64,000 nucleotides of DNA from Calothrix anomala FACHB-343 (GCF_014696435.1 NZ_JACJQG010000051.1:1-64000); one strand, 5' to 3'; shown: positions 18,155 to 28,500, counted from the stretch's first letter. Translations and numbers: made by a program. Notes: generated from the letters alone by a model not told the origin.

Positions 18155-19753
18155 TCAAAAATCGAAAGTTGTCCGCAACACTCCTACATATTGAGTATCA
18201 TTGTTACTATTATTTTCCGGGTTAAGAATTACCCAAAACCCAGGAGTCACAGAAATATTGTCATGAATTCGCCAACGATAAAAAGCTTCAATATGGTAAG
18301 AGTTATCGCTTTCCTCACGAACATCACTATGAGAAACACGCGGCGGTAAACCAAAAAGAATACCTGGTAAATTACCCCTACCGCCAACATCAGGAAATGT
18401 CATCCCAATCGCGCCAAACCAAGCATTAGCAGTATTACCATTATTCACAAATAGCGAATCTGTACTGCCCCTACCATTAGAAATATCACTGAAACCAGAG
18501 TTCTTCGCAGTTGCCCAAATATACCCGCCCCATGCATGTACTTGGAAATTGGGAGAAAAGCGGTAATATCCTTGCGCACCAACAATACTGTTAGAGGTAG
18601 CAATGCTGTTACCAAAAGGCGATATAGATAAAGCGCTACCTCTACTGCCAGTAATATCCACACTACCAGCAGGACTATATCCATGAGAGTAAGCAACACC
18701 AATTGCGCCTTGTTGACCGTAGTAAACCAGATGCGCCAAAGCATTGTAGCCACCATCAAATAAACCATTTTGAGGTGATGGATTATTGGGACTGTTAGCT
18801 AAATAACCGAGAGTTAACACCAAGTCACTGCTAATCTTCCAGTTAACTGCTGCACCTCCCCCACCTCGTTCAAACAGCAGACTATTCTTACCAAATAGTG
18901 AGGGAATACCGTTACCATCATCAGCAACTGTCGCCGGAGTGACGTTGTCTGTGATGTCGTTGTAGCCAATACCCACCGGGCCGATAACAAAAGATAGAGA
19001 CTCGCTAACAGGAAAGTAGTAACGGATGTGGGGTACAAACAATGTATTGTTACTGTCATTATCAAAGTTTAAGCGCGTCATTCCCGTACCGCTAGCAGCA
19101 GCAATTTGGCTGACACCATTAGAATTGGCAAAGTTGCCAAACTCTAGTCGCACTCGCAATAAATCTTTGCCTGTAAAACTACTTTCTAACTGCAAACGAC
19201 CACGAGTAGCAAAGAAGGGGTTAGATTCATCGCGCGTACCCCCGACTTTATTACCAAAGGTATCACTAATGGCGGTAATAATTTGGGCATTTAGCTTGGT
19301 AGTCGTGGAAAATTGTTGCTGTTCTAATGTTGATGTTCGCGCTTCTATACTATCGACTCGTCCGCGTAGAGTTGTTAGTTCTGCTGCAAAGTCTTGTTGT
19401 AGTTTTTGCAACACGGCTAAATCTTCTTTCTGGACTAAATCGCTGGTAGCTGTGGCGATTAATTCATTAATTCTATCCAAGCAAGCATTTAAACCTGCGG
19501 CAAATTCATAACGAGTTAAGGCGCGATTTCCGCGATAAGTAGAATTGGGATAACCTGCAATACAACCGTAGCGTTCAACTAATGATTGCAATGCAGCAAA
19601 AGCCCAATCGGTTGGTTGCACATCTGAGAATTGAGAAACTGATGTGACTTGTTCTTGCAATGTATTAAATTCAGCATCTATTGTATCTGCTGCCCAGACT
19701 GCTGGAGATGCTAAAAATAAAAGTAGAAAACTGCACCAAGAATGTTTCAGCAT
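18155..19753 (-). CDS. iron uptake porin (SLH-OprB type)
   Basis: A 532-residue outer-membrane protein. A signal peptide (LLLFLASPAVWA, cleavage near residue 21) is followed by an S-layer homology domain (FSDVQPTDWAFAALQSLVERYGC...RYEFAAGLNACLDRINEL, residues 41-95), a coiled coil (about 105-150) and an OprB-like beta barrel ending in Phe (TTFDF). This is the domain order of cyanobacterial porins implicated in uptake of iron and other small ions. It is convergent with the VanZ-like gene. I see no clear Fur box upstream. Confidence 0.9.
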   Translation of the reverse strand: MLKHSWCSFLLLFLASPAVWAADTIDAEFNTLQEQVTSVSQFSDVQPTDWAFAALQSLVERYGCIAGYPNSTYRGNRALTRYEFAAGLNACLDRINELIATATSDLVQKEDLAVLQKLQQDFAAELTTLRGRVDSIEARTSTLEQQQFSTTTKLNAQIITAISDTFGNKVGGTRDESNPFFATRGRLQLESSFTGKDLLRVRLEFGNFANSNGVSQIAAASGTGMTRLNFDNDSNNTLFVPHIRYYFPVSESLSFVIGPVGIGYNDITDNVTPATVADDGNGIPSLFGKNSLLFERGGGGAAVNWKISSDLVLTLGYLANSPNNPSPQNGLFDGGYNALAHLVYYGQQGAIGVAYSHGYSPAGSVDITGSRGSALSISPFGNSIATSNSIVGAQGYYRFSPNFQVHAWGGYIWATAKNSGFSDISNGRGSTDSLFVNNGNTANAWFGAIGMTFPDVGGRGNLPGILFGLPPRVSHSDVREESDNSYHIEAFYRWRIHDNISVTPGFWVILNPENNSNNDTQYVGVLRTTFDF

Positions 19754-20316
19754 TGGATTTATGATGGTATTTGATATGAGTAAAAACTGGGTTTCTGTTG
19801 ATTGTCTAAGCTGGAGAGATTGCGATTAATATCTGCGGAGTTGCGTAAAATGGGATGAAGTAACGAACCGCAAAGACGCGAAGTACGCAAAGAAGAGTTT
19901 TCTGAGAGCGAAAAAGAAAGACTCTTCTTGCCAATATGCAAGGAATAATCTTGTATTGATGATGTTTTTATTTGATTTGTGTTGGCAAATATAGCTGTTA
20001 AATGTTAACTGTTGACTGTTGACCGTTGACTGACTTGAAAGCCTTGTATTGGCAGTGTTTTATCTTAGCTTGATGTTCTAATCTATCTGGCTACAGCTAT
20101 ACTTAAAACAAGTTAGTATGTATAGCGTGTGTGACACTTCGTTATTGTAGGCTAAAAAACTCTGCGCACCTTTGCGTTAACCTTAGCGTACCTTTGCGTT
20201 TAAAAAAGGTAATTTTCTGCACCTTCATATTAAATTGGTATAAGTCCTAAAATGTTGAGATAAACACAGAAGGGAAGAAGAGTTAAACAGATAACTATTC
20301 ATCCCTTCAATTAGTT
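19754..20316. other. gene-free spacer with dispersed repeats
   Basis: No gene seen. It contains CGCAAAGACGCGAAGTACGC (near 19869) and an inverted relative near 20160 (CTTTGCGTTAACCTTAGCG), plus TGTTGAC heptamers at about 19999-20032. It must hold the porin promoter (minus strand), not identified with certainty, and the 3' end of the sugar ABC operon. Confidence 0.6.
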
Positions 20317-21312
20317 TTATCGTCGAGAACGTCTGCGCAATCTATCAATCATAACTGCGGCAATAATTACCAAACCTTTGACAACTAATTGCCAGAAGTA
20401 AGACATATTCAACAGGGTTAAACCATTGTTGAGTACAGCAATAATTAATGCACCGAGAAGTGTACCGCCAATTGTACCAATACCGCCTGTAAAGCTGGTT
20501 CCACCGAGAATGACAGCCGCGATCGCATCTAGTTCATAACCCTGTCCTAACATACCGGTGGCACTATACAGACGGCTGGCGCTCATAATTCCGGCTAAAC
20601 CTGCTAGTAATCCACTCACGCCATAAACAAACAGCATGACGCGATTGACTTTGATACCTGTTAATCTGGCGGCTCTTTCGTTACCACCTACGGCGTAAAT
20701 TTGTACACCTAATACTGTTTGTCTCAGTACAAACCAACTCACAGCCACAGTCAATAAAGCAATGATTACTAGCCAGGGAAGGGGGCCGACATAGCTATTA
20801 CCTATCCAAGCAAAGTTGATATTCCGGTTAATTACTGTTGTACCATTAGCAACTAAGAATGCTGCACCACGTAGGGCAGTTAAGGAACCCAAGGTGACAA
20901 TAAATGGTGGTACATCTAAAAAGGTAATTAACGCACCGTTGAGCAAACCTAACAGCAATCCGGTGACTAAAGCCGCAGGAACAGCTAGCCAACCTAACGC
21001 CGGTAGTAGAGATACTAATACCGCAACTACGGCAGAAACAGCCAAAATTGAGCCGACGGAAAGGTCAATACCTCCGGTGAGAATCACAAAAGTCATCCCC
21101 GTTGCCAGGACAATATTAATTGAAGCCTGACGCAAGATGTTGACGGCGTTACCGGCTGTCATAAAATTAGGACTCAGCAGCGCAAATAGAATGCAGATGA
21201 TTACCAAAATCGGTAAAATCCCGGCAACTTGCAGTAAATTGTTGATGGATTTGCGCTGGCGTTGGGAATTCTCGCTTGGTCTTCTGTTGACTGGTCTTAA
21301 GGTTTGACTCAT
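20317..21312 (-). CDS. rbsC: ribose-type sugar ABC transporter permease
   Basis: Membrane subunit of a CUT2-family sugar importer, 331 residues with about eight to ten helices. Family marks include FAASPNF-like [25 protein letters not shown] (residues about 80-92), [15 protein letters not shown] near 205-219, and [23 protein letters not shown] near 265. It overlaps the upstream ATPase gene by four bases (ATGA), so the two are translationally coupled. The sugar is not determinable from sequence; ribose is a name by similarity only. No kinase or isomerase gene follows. Confidence 0.9.
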   Translation of the reverse strand: MSQTLRPVNRRPSENSQRQRKSINNLLQVAGILPILVIICILFALLSPNFMTAGNAVNILRQASINIVLATGMTFVILTGGIDLSVGSILAVSAVVAVLVSLLPALGWLAVPAALVTGLLLGLLNGALITFLDVPPFIVTLGSLTALRGAAFLVANGTTVINRNINFAWIGNSYVGPLPWLVIIALLTVAVSWFVLRQTVLGVQIYAVGGNERAARLTGIKVNRVMLFVYGVSGLLAGLAGIMSASRLYSATGMLGQGYELDAIAAVILGGTSFTGGIGTIGGTLLGALIIAVLNNGLTLLNMSYFWQLVVKGLVIIAAVMIDRLRRRSRR

Positions 21313-22862
21313 GATGCTAGTACCTCCGATGCTCCTGTTGCATAATGCATAATTTTTTCTTGGCTAATTTCTTTACCGGGACTGTCGTCTAGTTCGCCGA
21401 CTAACTCCCCTTCGCGCATAACTAAAACGCGATCGCTCATTCCCACAATTTCTGGTAGTTCGCTGGAAACCATAAGAATTGCAACCCCTTGGGCGGCTAA
21501 ATCGCTGATAATCCGGTAAATTTCGCTTTTAGCACCGATATCTACGCCCCTGGTCGGTTCATCTAGCATCAAGACTCTGGGATTAATCGCCAACCACCTG
21601 GCTAGCAGGAGTTTTTGCTGATTCCCCCCGGAAAGATCCACGGCGCGAATTTCTAAATTAGCCAGCCGGATATGAAAGTTTTCCACTGCATCCGCAGCAA
21701 TCTTATTGACTGAAGCCCAATTAACAATGCCACTTTTAGCATCTTGCTTGAGTCTATTAAGGCCAATATTCTTGCGGGAACTCATTTCTAGAAATAAACC
21801 TTGGTCTTTGCGATCTTCTGGGACATAGCCAATACCCACAGCGATCGCATCACTGGGAGAATTAATTTCGACTTTTTTACCGTTGAGAAATACTTCACCG
21901 CTAACTTTGCGATCGGCTCCAAAAATTAACCGAGATACCTCTGTCCTTCCCGCACCCACTAACCCAGACAATCCGAGAATTTCCCCTGCACGCAGTTGAA
22001 AGCTGGCGGGTTTAACTTTGCGCCCATCGCTAATATTTCTCACTTCCAGCACCACCGCGCCGGGATTGGTTTGGCGTTGATGTTCGTAAAAGTCCTGCAT
22101 CGAACGACCAACCATCATCTGTACTAAGCGCTGAGGCGTAATTTCGTCCCGCGTCAAACTCCCAATATATTGACCATCCCGCAGCACACTAATCCGGTCA
22201 GCCAAGGCATAGATTTCTTCCATGCGGTGACTAATATAGATAATGGCAATGCCATCGTTGCGCAGTTTGCGAATTACCTCAAACAACCGTTCAGTCTCTC
22301 TGTCAGATAAAGCGGCTGTTGGTTCATCCATCACCAAAATCCGGCTGTTATCTTTCAGCGCCCTCGCAATTTCTACTTGCTGCTGTTCCGCGATCGCCAA
22401 AGTACCGACAATATCTGTAGGTGCAAAACTCGCCCCCAAGCTATCTAACACGCGCTGGGCTTCGAGTTCCATACCTTTACGGTCTAAAAATTGACCTTTT
22501 TGCAACTCGCTACCCATAAACATGTTTTCGGTAACAGTTAAATTGGGTGCAACGTTCAATTCCTGATAAATCAGATTAATTCCGGCTTGTCTGGCTGTAC
22601 CCGGATCGGTAATTTTCACTGCTTTACCATTAATCCAAATCTCGCCTTCATCAGCAATATAAGCCCCAGCCAGGATTTTCATCAAAGTGCTTTTACCAGC
22701 ACCATTCTCACCCATCAAGGCGTGAACTTCTCCCGGATAAATAGTCAAATTCACACCTTGCAAAGCCGGAACACCATGAAATCTTTTAGCAATCCCGCGC
22801 ATTTCTAAGACAGGGCTAGCCGTCGCGGGTGGAGAAAAATCTCTTTCAATATTTGTTGTCAT
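21309..22862 (-). CDS. rbsA: ribose-type sugar ABC transporter ATP-binding protein
   Basis: Double-cassette ATPase (517 residues) of a CUT2 sugar importer. First cassette: Walker [10 protein letters not shown], signature-like [13 protein letters not shown], Walker [12 protein letters not shown]. Second cassette: a degenerate Walker [11 protein letters not shown] as is normal for RbsA-type second domains, signature [15 protein letters not shown] and Walker [13 protein letters not shown]. It is cytoplasmic and pairs with the RbsC-like permease. It lies 89 bases after the binding-protein gene, with a run of GAATTTT heptamers in that gap. Confidence 0.93.
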   Translation of the reverse strand: MTTNIERDFSPPATASPVLEMRGIAKRFHGVPALQGVNLTIYPGEVHALMGENGAGKSTLMKILAGAYIADEGEIWINGKAVKITDPGTARQAGINLIYQELNVAPNLTVTENMFMGSELQKGQFLDRKGMELEAQRVLDSLGASFAPTDIVGTLAIAEQQQVEIARALKDNSRILVMDEPTAALSDRETERLFEVIRKLRNDGIAIIYISHRMEEIYALADRISVLRDGQYIGSLTRDEITPQRLVQMMVGRSMQDFYEHQRQTNPGAVVLEVRNISDGRKVKPASFQLRAGEILGLSGLVGAGRTEVSRLIFGADRKVSGEVFLNGKKVEINSPSDAIAVGIGYVPEDRKDQGLFLEMSSRKNIGLNRLKQDAKSGIVNWASVNKIAADAVENFHIRLANLEIRAVDLSGGNQQKLLLARWLAINPRVLMLDEPTRGVDIGAKSEIYRIISDLAAQGVAILMVSSELPEIVGMSDRVLVMREGELVGELDDSPGKEISQEKIMHYATGASEVLAS

Positions 22863-22909
22863 AAATAATCAGTCGTAAATACCGAGTTGCTGTCAAAATT
22901 CAAAAATAA

Positions 22910-22949
22910 TTTTGAATTTTGAATTTTGAATTTTGAATTTTGAATTTTT
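22910..22949. repeat. STRR: GAATTTT heptamer
   Basis: About five copies of TTTTGAA/GAATTTT stand between the binding-protein and ATPase genes of the sugar operon. The same heptamer in the opposite sense (AAAATTC) follows the pyruvate kinase gene at 31646-31680. Confidence 0.9.
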
Positions 22950-22951
22950 CC

Positions 22952-23998
22952 CTACCACCCAGTCGATTTACTCACGTTCTCTTTGGTAATCAACTTGGCG
23001 GGTATCAAAATGTTTGGTGATGCTGGTTTTTTGCCATTCAAGATATCGTTACCTACTTGAACTGCTTTTACAGTCATCCCTCTGGGGTTTTGCGTAGCTG
23101 TGGCTGCATAGAGGCTATCTTTAGTAGCGATCGCTTCTAAGGCTTCGGGTGCGCCGTCAACTCCCACAATAAAAAAGTCTCTGCGTTTGGCTTGGTTAGC
23201 AGCTAAATCTACACCCACACCACTAGGATCGTTGATGGCAAAGACAGCATCAATTTTGGGGAAAGTTACTAGCAAATCGCTCATTACTCTCAATCCCCCA
23301 TCGCGGCTACCTTCTGCGTTTTGGTCTTTAGAAAGTAGTTTGATATTGGGATATTTAGCTAACACTTTTAAGCAACCATCCACGCGCTGAATGACTGAAG
23401 TTACTGGCGGCCCGTTAACTATCACAACATTGCCTTTACCTTTGAGGCGATCGGCAATATATTGACAGCTAATTTCTCCAGCTTGCACGTTATTAGTAGT
23501 AACTGTAGCATCTACTTCTGCTTCTACAGGTGTATCTACTGCAATCACAATTGTCCCTGCTTTTCTGGCTTGCTCCACAGCTGGTCTGATACCTTTACTA
23601 TCAGCAGCATTGAGAACAATCAAGTCAGTATTCGCCGCCACAAAATTTTCTATTTGATTAAATTGCTGATTTAAGTCATAGCCGCTAGAAACTACAGTGA
23701 CTTTGACATCATTACCACCAATTTTTTGCGCTTCTTTCTCCGCACCTTTAGCCATGACTACGAAGAAAGGATTGCTTAAATCGCCTAAAGTTACGCCAAC
23801 AGAACGTAATTTGCGATTGCGATCGCTCTGATTAGTCTGCGTACTTGTATCAGTAACGTTTTTTGTATTAGTGGTATCAGTATTAGTTGCTGTATCACTA
23901 TTAGGAGATACGTTTGTGCAGCTAACCAGCGTACCGCTAACAATACTTAATAAAGTAGCTGCCACACCTGAAGTCAAAGGAATTTTTTTCACATTCAT
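22952..23998 (-). CDS. rbsB: ribose-type sugar-binding lipoprotein
   Basis: Periplasmic solute-binding protein (348 residues) of the sugar ABC importer. A lipoprotein signal ends at LVSC with C27 as the lipid site, followed by a Ser/Thr/Asn-rich linker (to about 60). The type I periplasmic binding fold starts at VGVTLGDLSNPFFVVMAKG and continues with DLIVLNAADSKGIRPAVEQAR, VIAVDTPV and AVFAINDPSGVGVDLA. It is first in the operon; the LacI-type regulator is divergent from it across a 352-base spacer containing two operator-like sites. The ligand is unknown. Confidence 0.92.
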   Translation of the reverse strand: MNVKKIPLTSGVAATLLSIVSGTLVSCTNVSPNSDTATNTDTTNTKNVTDTSTQTNQSDRNRKLRSVGVTLGDLSNPFFVVMAKGAEKEAQKIGGNDVKVTVVSSGYDLNQQFNQIENFVAANTDLIVLNAADSKGIRPAVEQARKAGTIVIAVDTPVEAEVDATVTTNNVQAGEISCQYIADRLKGKGNVVIVNGPPVTSVIQRVDGCLKVLAKYPNIKLLSKDQNAEGSRDGGLRVMSDLLVTFPKIDAVFAINDPSGVGVDLAANQAKRRDFFIVGVDGAPEALEAIATKDSLYAATATQNPRGMTVKAVQVGNDILNGKKPASPNILIPAKLITKENVSKSTGW

Positions 23999-24253
23999 CT
24001 AATCCTATAACGCATTTAAATTCAACAAAAATCAGCAGAATATAAATCACGCTTGCTATGAATTAGAAACGCCTTTTATCTCATAAGGGTTTCGAGATTT
24101 GTCCCCAATATTTAGGGTATACCCAGGAAAATACAAGGTTTTCTAGATGTCTTTCACATTAAACGTAAATTTTAAAAGTCATCACCATCGAAAGGCTTAA
24201 ACTAGGGTTTGGTTATTTTAATTTTTGTTAAACATCTTGTTGGTTAGACTTCA

Positions 24254-24301
24254 TGCACAGGTGTGCATAACTGCTGATTTTTATTTTTGCACACCTGTGC
24301 A
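24254..24301. promoter_or_regulatory. pair of LacI-type operator-like palindromes
   Basis: TGCACAGGTGTGCA (24254-24267) and TGCACACCTGTGCA (24288-24301) are each near-palindromic and are exact reverse complements of one another, with centres 34 bases apart (about three helical turns). They lie 50 bases before the LacI-type regulator gene and 250 bases before the sugar-binding gene. The likely reader is that regulator, acting on itself and perhaps on the divergent operon. The rest of 23999-24350 is AT-rich with no gene. Confidence 0.75.
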
Positions 24302-24350
24302 TAAAAACCATGTTAAGTTTAATTACGTCACCTCCAACAATGTTGTAAAG

Positions 24351-25403
24351 ATGAGTAAGCGAAAAATTTCCATTGAAGATATTGCGCGTCAAGCAGGCGT
24401 TTCGCACTCTACAGTTTCCCGCGCTTTACGAGACAGTCCTTTAATTAGCGCCAAGGTGCGGGAGGAAATTAAAAAACTAGCGCAGGAAATGAATTATGTT
24501 CCAAATGCGATCGCTCAAAGTTTACAGAATCAACGTACTTATACAGTTGGGGTAGTTGTCACCTCTATCGCCGATCCTTTTTTTGGCGAATTGGTAGAAG
24601 GAATTGAACAAGTTGCGAAACAAGCCGGTTTAAATCTCTTATTAAGTGCTTCACATGGAGATTTTGAGCAAGAAATCGCTGCAATTGAGAATTTTCACTA
24701 TCGCCGAGTAGACGGAATTTTAATCGCCGACTCCCGTATTAGTAAACACTACACCCAGCAGTTAACCCCATTTACCGTACCAACGGTTTTAATTAACATC
24801 GACACAGAAGACAAAGACGACATATTTCACTCAGTTGCGATCGACGATCGCTTAGGTGGTAGTTTAGCCGTAGAACATTTAATCAAACTGGGACACAATG
24901 CAATTGGCTATCTAGGTGTAGGCGATGGAAGCAAAGCCGAACAGCAGCGCCTCGAAGGATATAAAATGGCGCTAAATCAAGCAGGTTTACCACAAAATCC
25001 TGATTGGGTTGCAATTTTTCATCGAGATCAGGAAACAATTAACGATATTGATATCGGTAAAAAAATGCTATCTCAACTAGTTGCAGCTGGAGTCACGGGC
25101 ATTTTTTGCTACAACGATATGGTCGCAGTTGGCGCGCTTTTAGCTTGTAAAGAACTAGGTATTTCCGTACCGCAAGATTTAAGTTTAGTAGGATTTGATA
25201 ACATTGCTCTCGCTAGTTATATTACCCCACCACTCACCACAGTTAGCCAACGCATGTCAGAAATGGGTGAGGTAGCAATGACGATGTTATTAGATTTATT
25301 TCAAGGTAAAACAGTAGAAAATCAAATTTTATCTCCCTTTTTAGTCAAAAGGGCTAGTAGTGCGACAGTAATTGTACGAAAAAATTCAGCAATCTCTGTA
25401 TAA
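24351..25403 (+). CDS. LacI/GalR-family transcriptional regulator
   Basis: A 350-residue repressor-type regulator. The N-terminal helix-turn-helix and hinge are clear: ISIEDIARQAGVSHSTVSRA (about 5-24) and NYVPNAIAQSLQ. The C-terminal periplasmic-binding-like domain reads TYTVGVVVTSIADPFFGELV, FHYRRVDGILIADSR and FCYNDMVAVGALLACKELG. The frame is open 126 bases further upstream, but that part crosses the operators and does not resemble protein; the ATG at 24351 gives the standard start MSKRKIS. It is divergent from, and probably controls, the sugar ABC operon, with the sugar as effector. Confidence 0.92.
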   Translation: MSKRKISIEDIARQAGVSHSTVSRALRDSPLISAKVREEIKKLAQEMNYVPNAIAQSLQNQRTYTVGVVVTSIADPFFGELVEGIEQVAKQAGLNLLLSASHGDFEQEIAAIENFHYRRVDGILIADSRISKHYTQQLTPFTVPTVLINIDTEDKDDIFHSVAIDDRLGGSLAVEHLIKLGHNAIGYLGVGDGSKAEQQRLEGYKMALNQAGLPQNPDWVAIFHRDQETINDIDIGKKMLSQLVAAGVTGIFCYNDMVAVGALLACKELGISVPQDLSLVGFDNIALASYITPPLTTVSQRMSEMGEVAMTMLLDLFQGKTVENQILSPFLVKRASSATVIVRKNSAISV

Positions 25404-25448
25404 TATGGGGCTTACGCAAACTCTACAACTTCTTGGCGTCTTGGCGTC

Positions 25449-25493
25449 TTCTCTGCGAGACGCTACGCGTTGGCGGAAGCCTCTCGCAGAGAA
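25449..25493. repeat. palindromic dispersed repeat
   Basis: TTCTCTGCGAGA (25449-25460) and TCTCGCAGAGAA (25482-25493) form a 12-bp perfect stem around GACGCTACGCGTTGGCGGAAG-type sequence. This kind of repeat is common in Nostocales. It lies between the regulator and the convergent PstS-like gene and could act as a terminator. Confidence 0.75.
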
Positions 25494-25562
25494 GGCGGTT
25501 CAATAAATTAAGGTTTCTGGTAATTTTTGCGTAACTGCTGTAATATTCATCCTGCTTGTTTT

Positions 25563-26672
25563 TTACTTTACTTCGCCCCTCGCAACTGGCTGCTGACTTC
25601 TTTCGGGAATTAACCCAGCTTGCTCAATCGCCTGTTGTCCCTGAGCAGTTGCTAAAAGTCTTAGATAAGCTTCGCCAACTTGTTGTTCCTTACCCTGGTT
25701 CTGCTTAATCACCACAAATAATTTAGAAGTTATGGGATACTTACCATTGGCGATCGCTTCTGTATTCAGTTGATTGCGTTTTTGCGGACAATCATTGGCG
25801 CTGACAAAAGGTTCGCGGTAGGGGGGAATTAACTCTGCGCTAGTTAAGCCTAAAGGTAGAGGTTTAACTGAACATTGATGTACTACACCCCTAGCTGAAG
25901 CGTAATATACTCCCCCAGGGGTTTGCTTGAGTCGGCGTAATGCTTCTGTGGTGGAGTAAACATACTGTACGTTAGCACCAAGAGACTGCCGATCTAAAAC
26001 TTGCTTACCAGAAGTTAAAACCACATCGGCATTTTCGGGAAATTGCGACAAAGGAGTAATCGGAAGATCCTCACCCCCTACCTGCTTCCAGTTAGTAATT
26101 TTTCCTGCATAAATTTGTTGCAATTGCTCGACAGTCAAGCCAGAAACTTTCAGCCCTGGGTTAACTACTACGGCTACCCCATCAATTCCCACTTGACGTT
26201 CTTCTAGGACAAAACCTCGCTGCTGGGCTAAATTTTTTTCTTCAGCAGTCAGGGGACGAGAAGATTGGGTAAAATCTAATTTTCCCTCAAGTAGCATCCG
26301 AATACCAGACCCAGAACCAGGACTAGCATTTTCAGGATTAACGTAACGCAACTGTAGCTCCGGACGAAACACCTGGATTTGCGAATCTACTAATTGTCTG
26401 ATGGGTGCCCAGGCGGTGCTACCACCGTAGTTAAATGAACCAATGGGAATATTTTTGACTGTATTAAAGTTAGAAGTAGCAACAGCAGAACTATTGACTG
26501 TACCGCTATTTTTAGCAGCCAAAGCACCATTATCAACTTGTAGGCGTGGTCTCAACCATAACCAAAGTCCACCAATGATTGCAACTGTCACCAATTCGCC
26601 AATAATTAGACCTCTAATCATTTGCACAGCGTCTTGACTCAGGGGAACACGCTTACTGCTATCATTAGTCAT
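25563..26672 (-). CDS. PstS-like substrate-binding protein with N-terminal membrane anchor
   Basis: A 369-residue protein of the phosphate-binding (PstS/SphX-like) family. A hydrophobic helix at about residues 20-42 (LIIGELVTVAIIGGLWLWL) without a lipobox suggests a membrane anchor. The binding domain contains FNYGGSTAWAPI, GSGSGIRMLLEGKLDFTQSSR near residues 116-136, IDGVAVVVNP, LQQIYAGKITNWKQVGG and TPGGVYYAS. No pst permease or ATPase genes are adjacent, so it may be an accessory or sensory binding protein. The ligand could be phosphate or another oxyanion. Confidence 0.82.
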   Translation of the reverse strand: MTNDSSKRVPLSQDAVQMIRGLIIGELVTVAIIGGLWLWLRPRLQVDNGALAAKNSGTVNSSAVATSNFNTVKNIPIGSFNYGGSTAWAPIRQLVDSQIQVFRPELQLRYVNPENASPGSGSGIRMLLEGKLDFTQSSRPLTAEEKNLAQQRGFVLEERQVGIDGVAVVVNPGLKVSGLTVEQLQQIYAGKITNWKQVGGEDLPITPLSQFPENADVVLTSGKQVLDRQSLGANVQYVYSTTEALRRLKQTPGGVYYASARGVVHQCSVKPLPLGLTSAELIPPYREPFVSANDCPQKRNQLNTEAIANGKYPITSKLFVVIKQNQGKEQQVGEAYLRLLATAQGQQAIEQAGLIPERSQQPVARGEVK

Positions 26673-26923
26673 CTTTAGTATCTTCCTGTAATATGAGTGA
26701 GTGTTCAGTAAGATAGAATCAATAAACAGGTTAATCTTTGAGGCAAATGCTTATTTAATTAATTCTCTAATTTTTTAGTAGATACTAAATGCAATCTTCA
26801 TCAAGATTAGATAAGACTTGCGCTCAATTACGGTTAGCTTCTTGAAGAAAACTTTATATTCATGACTATATATAAATTGTTTAAGTAATCTTACTTAATT
26901 GCAGCCTTTACAAAAACCGTAAC

Positions 26924-28171
26924 ATGTTCAGCAGCAAGTTACTAGGCGATCGCTATCAGGTTGTGGAAGTTTTGAGCCAAGGAGCGTTTTGTCAAACCTA
27001 CAAGGCTCAAGACACCTACTTTCCCAGTTATCCTTACCGCGTTGTTAAACATTTTTTACCTAGTAGTAAATATTCAATTCCCTTAGAAATACGCAGACGG
27101 TTATTTACTAGAGAAGTAGAAGCACTGAAAAAACTCAGTAACTATGACCTAGTACCTAATCTTTTAAGTAGTTTTGAAGAAAATCTTGAGTTCTATTTAG
27201 TACAAGAATTTATCGAAGGACATCCTCTGAGTGCAGAACTAGCGCCGGGAAAATGCTGGACAGAAACTCAGGTTTTTCAACTCTTGTATGAGATTTTAAC
27301 TATCCTGAATTTTGTCCACAGTCACGGGCTAATTCATCGAGATGTGAAACCCCACAATATTATTAGACGCCAGCAAGATAATCGCTTAGTTTTAATAGAT
27401 TTTGGTGCTGTCAAGCCAATTTGGAATCACTTAATTAGAGGTCAAGATCAAACAGCAATTATTACACCTATTGAACAATATACTACTATTGCGATCGGTA
27501 CCCCTGGCTATATGCCCAACGAGCAACAGCGAGGTAAACCAAGGCTCAATAGCGATATTTATGCTTTGGGTATGATTGGTATTCAAGCACTAACGGGGAT
27601 ACATCCAACACAATTATCAGAAGATTCCCATACAGGTGAAATTATTTGGCAACAATCAGCACAAGTAAGTCATGGATTAGCCGCAGTACTAAATAAAATG
27701 GTGCGCTATCACTTTCAAGATAGATATAAATCGGCAAAAGAAGCATTAAATGCATTACTAGCCCTAAATAATTTTCATAACCTTCAGCAAGATTCGGGTA
27801 ACATTAAATTTCAAGAATCAAAACCTTTAGCTGAAAATGAAGCTAACCAATTTTTTCAGCTTCAGGAATTAGCATCCTTAGCCAAAGAATCCAAGAATAT
27901 TACACTAGCAGACACTCTATTACCATCTACCAAACTTTCCGAGCAAAGTGAAGAATCTCAAGATGTTTCATTAGTGCCAAATAATTATACTAGCCAAACG
28001 AACAATAGTACTATTGCGGCTCCACAAAAGCCTGCTTTGCTGATTGGGTTAGCAGTAGGCGTATTTTCTGGTTTAGTTTTAATGATTGTTAGCTACTGGT
28101 CTGTACAAATAGTAGCTCCTACTCCCCAAATTCAAGATTTACGCCTACAAATGCCAAACGAATCGCCTTGA
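26924..28171 (+). CDS. Hanks-type serine/threonine protein kinase
   Basis: A 415-residue kinase. The catalytic domain (about 8-280) has a glycine-loop variant LSQGAFCQTYKAQ, VVKHF for the ATP lysine, HRDVKPHN with catalytic D140, DFG at 159-161, and GTPGYMPNEQQRGKPRLNSDIYALG in the activation and F-helix region. A long linker follows, then one membrane helix (about 370-396: LLIGLAVGVFSGLVLMIVSYW) and a short tail outside. The cytoplasmic kinase is thus membrane-tethered. Substrate unknown. The two genes meet tail to tail: the small membrane-protein gene downstream is convergent, 7 bases away. Confidence 0.92.
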   Translation: MFSSKLLGDRYQVVEVLSQGAFCQTYKAQDTYFPSYPYRVVKHFLPSSKYSIPLEIRRRLFTREVEALKKLSNYDLVPNLLSSFEENLEFYLVQEFIEGHPLSAELAPGKCWTETQVFQLLYEILTILNFVHSHGLIHRDVKPHNIIRRQQDNRLVLIDFGAVKPIWNHLIRGQDQTAIITPIEQYTTIAIGTPGYMPNEQQRGKPRLNSDIYALGMIGIQALTGIHPTQLSEDSHTGEIIWQQSAQVSHGLAAVLNKMVRYHFQDRYKSAKEALNALLALNNFHNLQQDSGNIKFQESKPLAENEANQFFQLQELASLAKESKNITLADTLLPSTKLSEQSEESQDVSLVPNNYTSQTNNSTIAAPQKPALLIGLAVGVFSGLVLMIVSYWSVQIVAPTPQIQDLRLQMPNESP

Positions 28172-28178
28172 AACCTGA

Positions 28179-28361
28179 TTATGATTGTCTTTGTTGAGTT
28201 GTTGGTGCTTGAAGATTAGGTTGCACGCTATCTCTATGAATCAAGAACGCTACAATCCCCACAACAACAAAGTTAGTAATCATCAACCCAAGAGCCGTCC
28301 ATATCCAAATTTTAGTTTTTGAGTTATTTGCTAATTCGGTTGGATAGGGTTCGCGATTCAT
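28179..28361 (-). CDS. small single-pass membrane protein, unknown
   Basis: A 60-residue protein with one helix (about residues 18-42: IWIWTALGLMITNFVVVGIV), a polar start NREPYPTELANNSKT and a Gln/Thr-rich end. I prefer the ATG at 28361 over one at 28379 because GGAGG stands about 8 bases upstream of it. No family recognised. It is tail to tail with the kinase gene. The good ribosome binding site and sensible topology are the main reasons to believe it is real. Confidence 0.6.
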   Translation of the reverse strand: MNREPYPTELANNSKTKIWIWTALGLMITNFVVVGIVAFLIHRDSVQPNLQAPTTQQRQS

Positions 28362-28451
28362 GGTTTGCCTCCACAACAACCCAATAGATAATAATTTATT
28401 GTATCTCTACTGCTAACACATTATAAATAACCACCCAGTAAGCTAAAACCT

Positions 28452-28489
28452 AGAAAGCTCCTAACTAAGTTAATAGTTAAGAGCTTTCT
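28452..28489 (-). terminator. terminator of crtR
   Basis: AGAAAGCTC and GAGCTTTCT form a 9-bp stem, continued by CTAACT/AGTTAA-type pairing in the loop, starting 12 bases after the crtR stop on the minus strand. A modest T-rich run (AGGTTTTAG) follows in that direction. Confidence 0.55.
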
Positions 28490-28500
28490 GCTATTATTGG

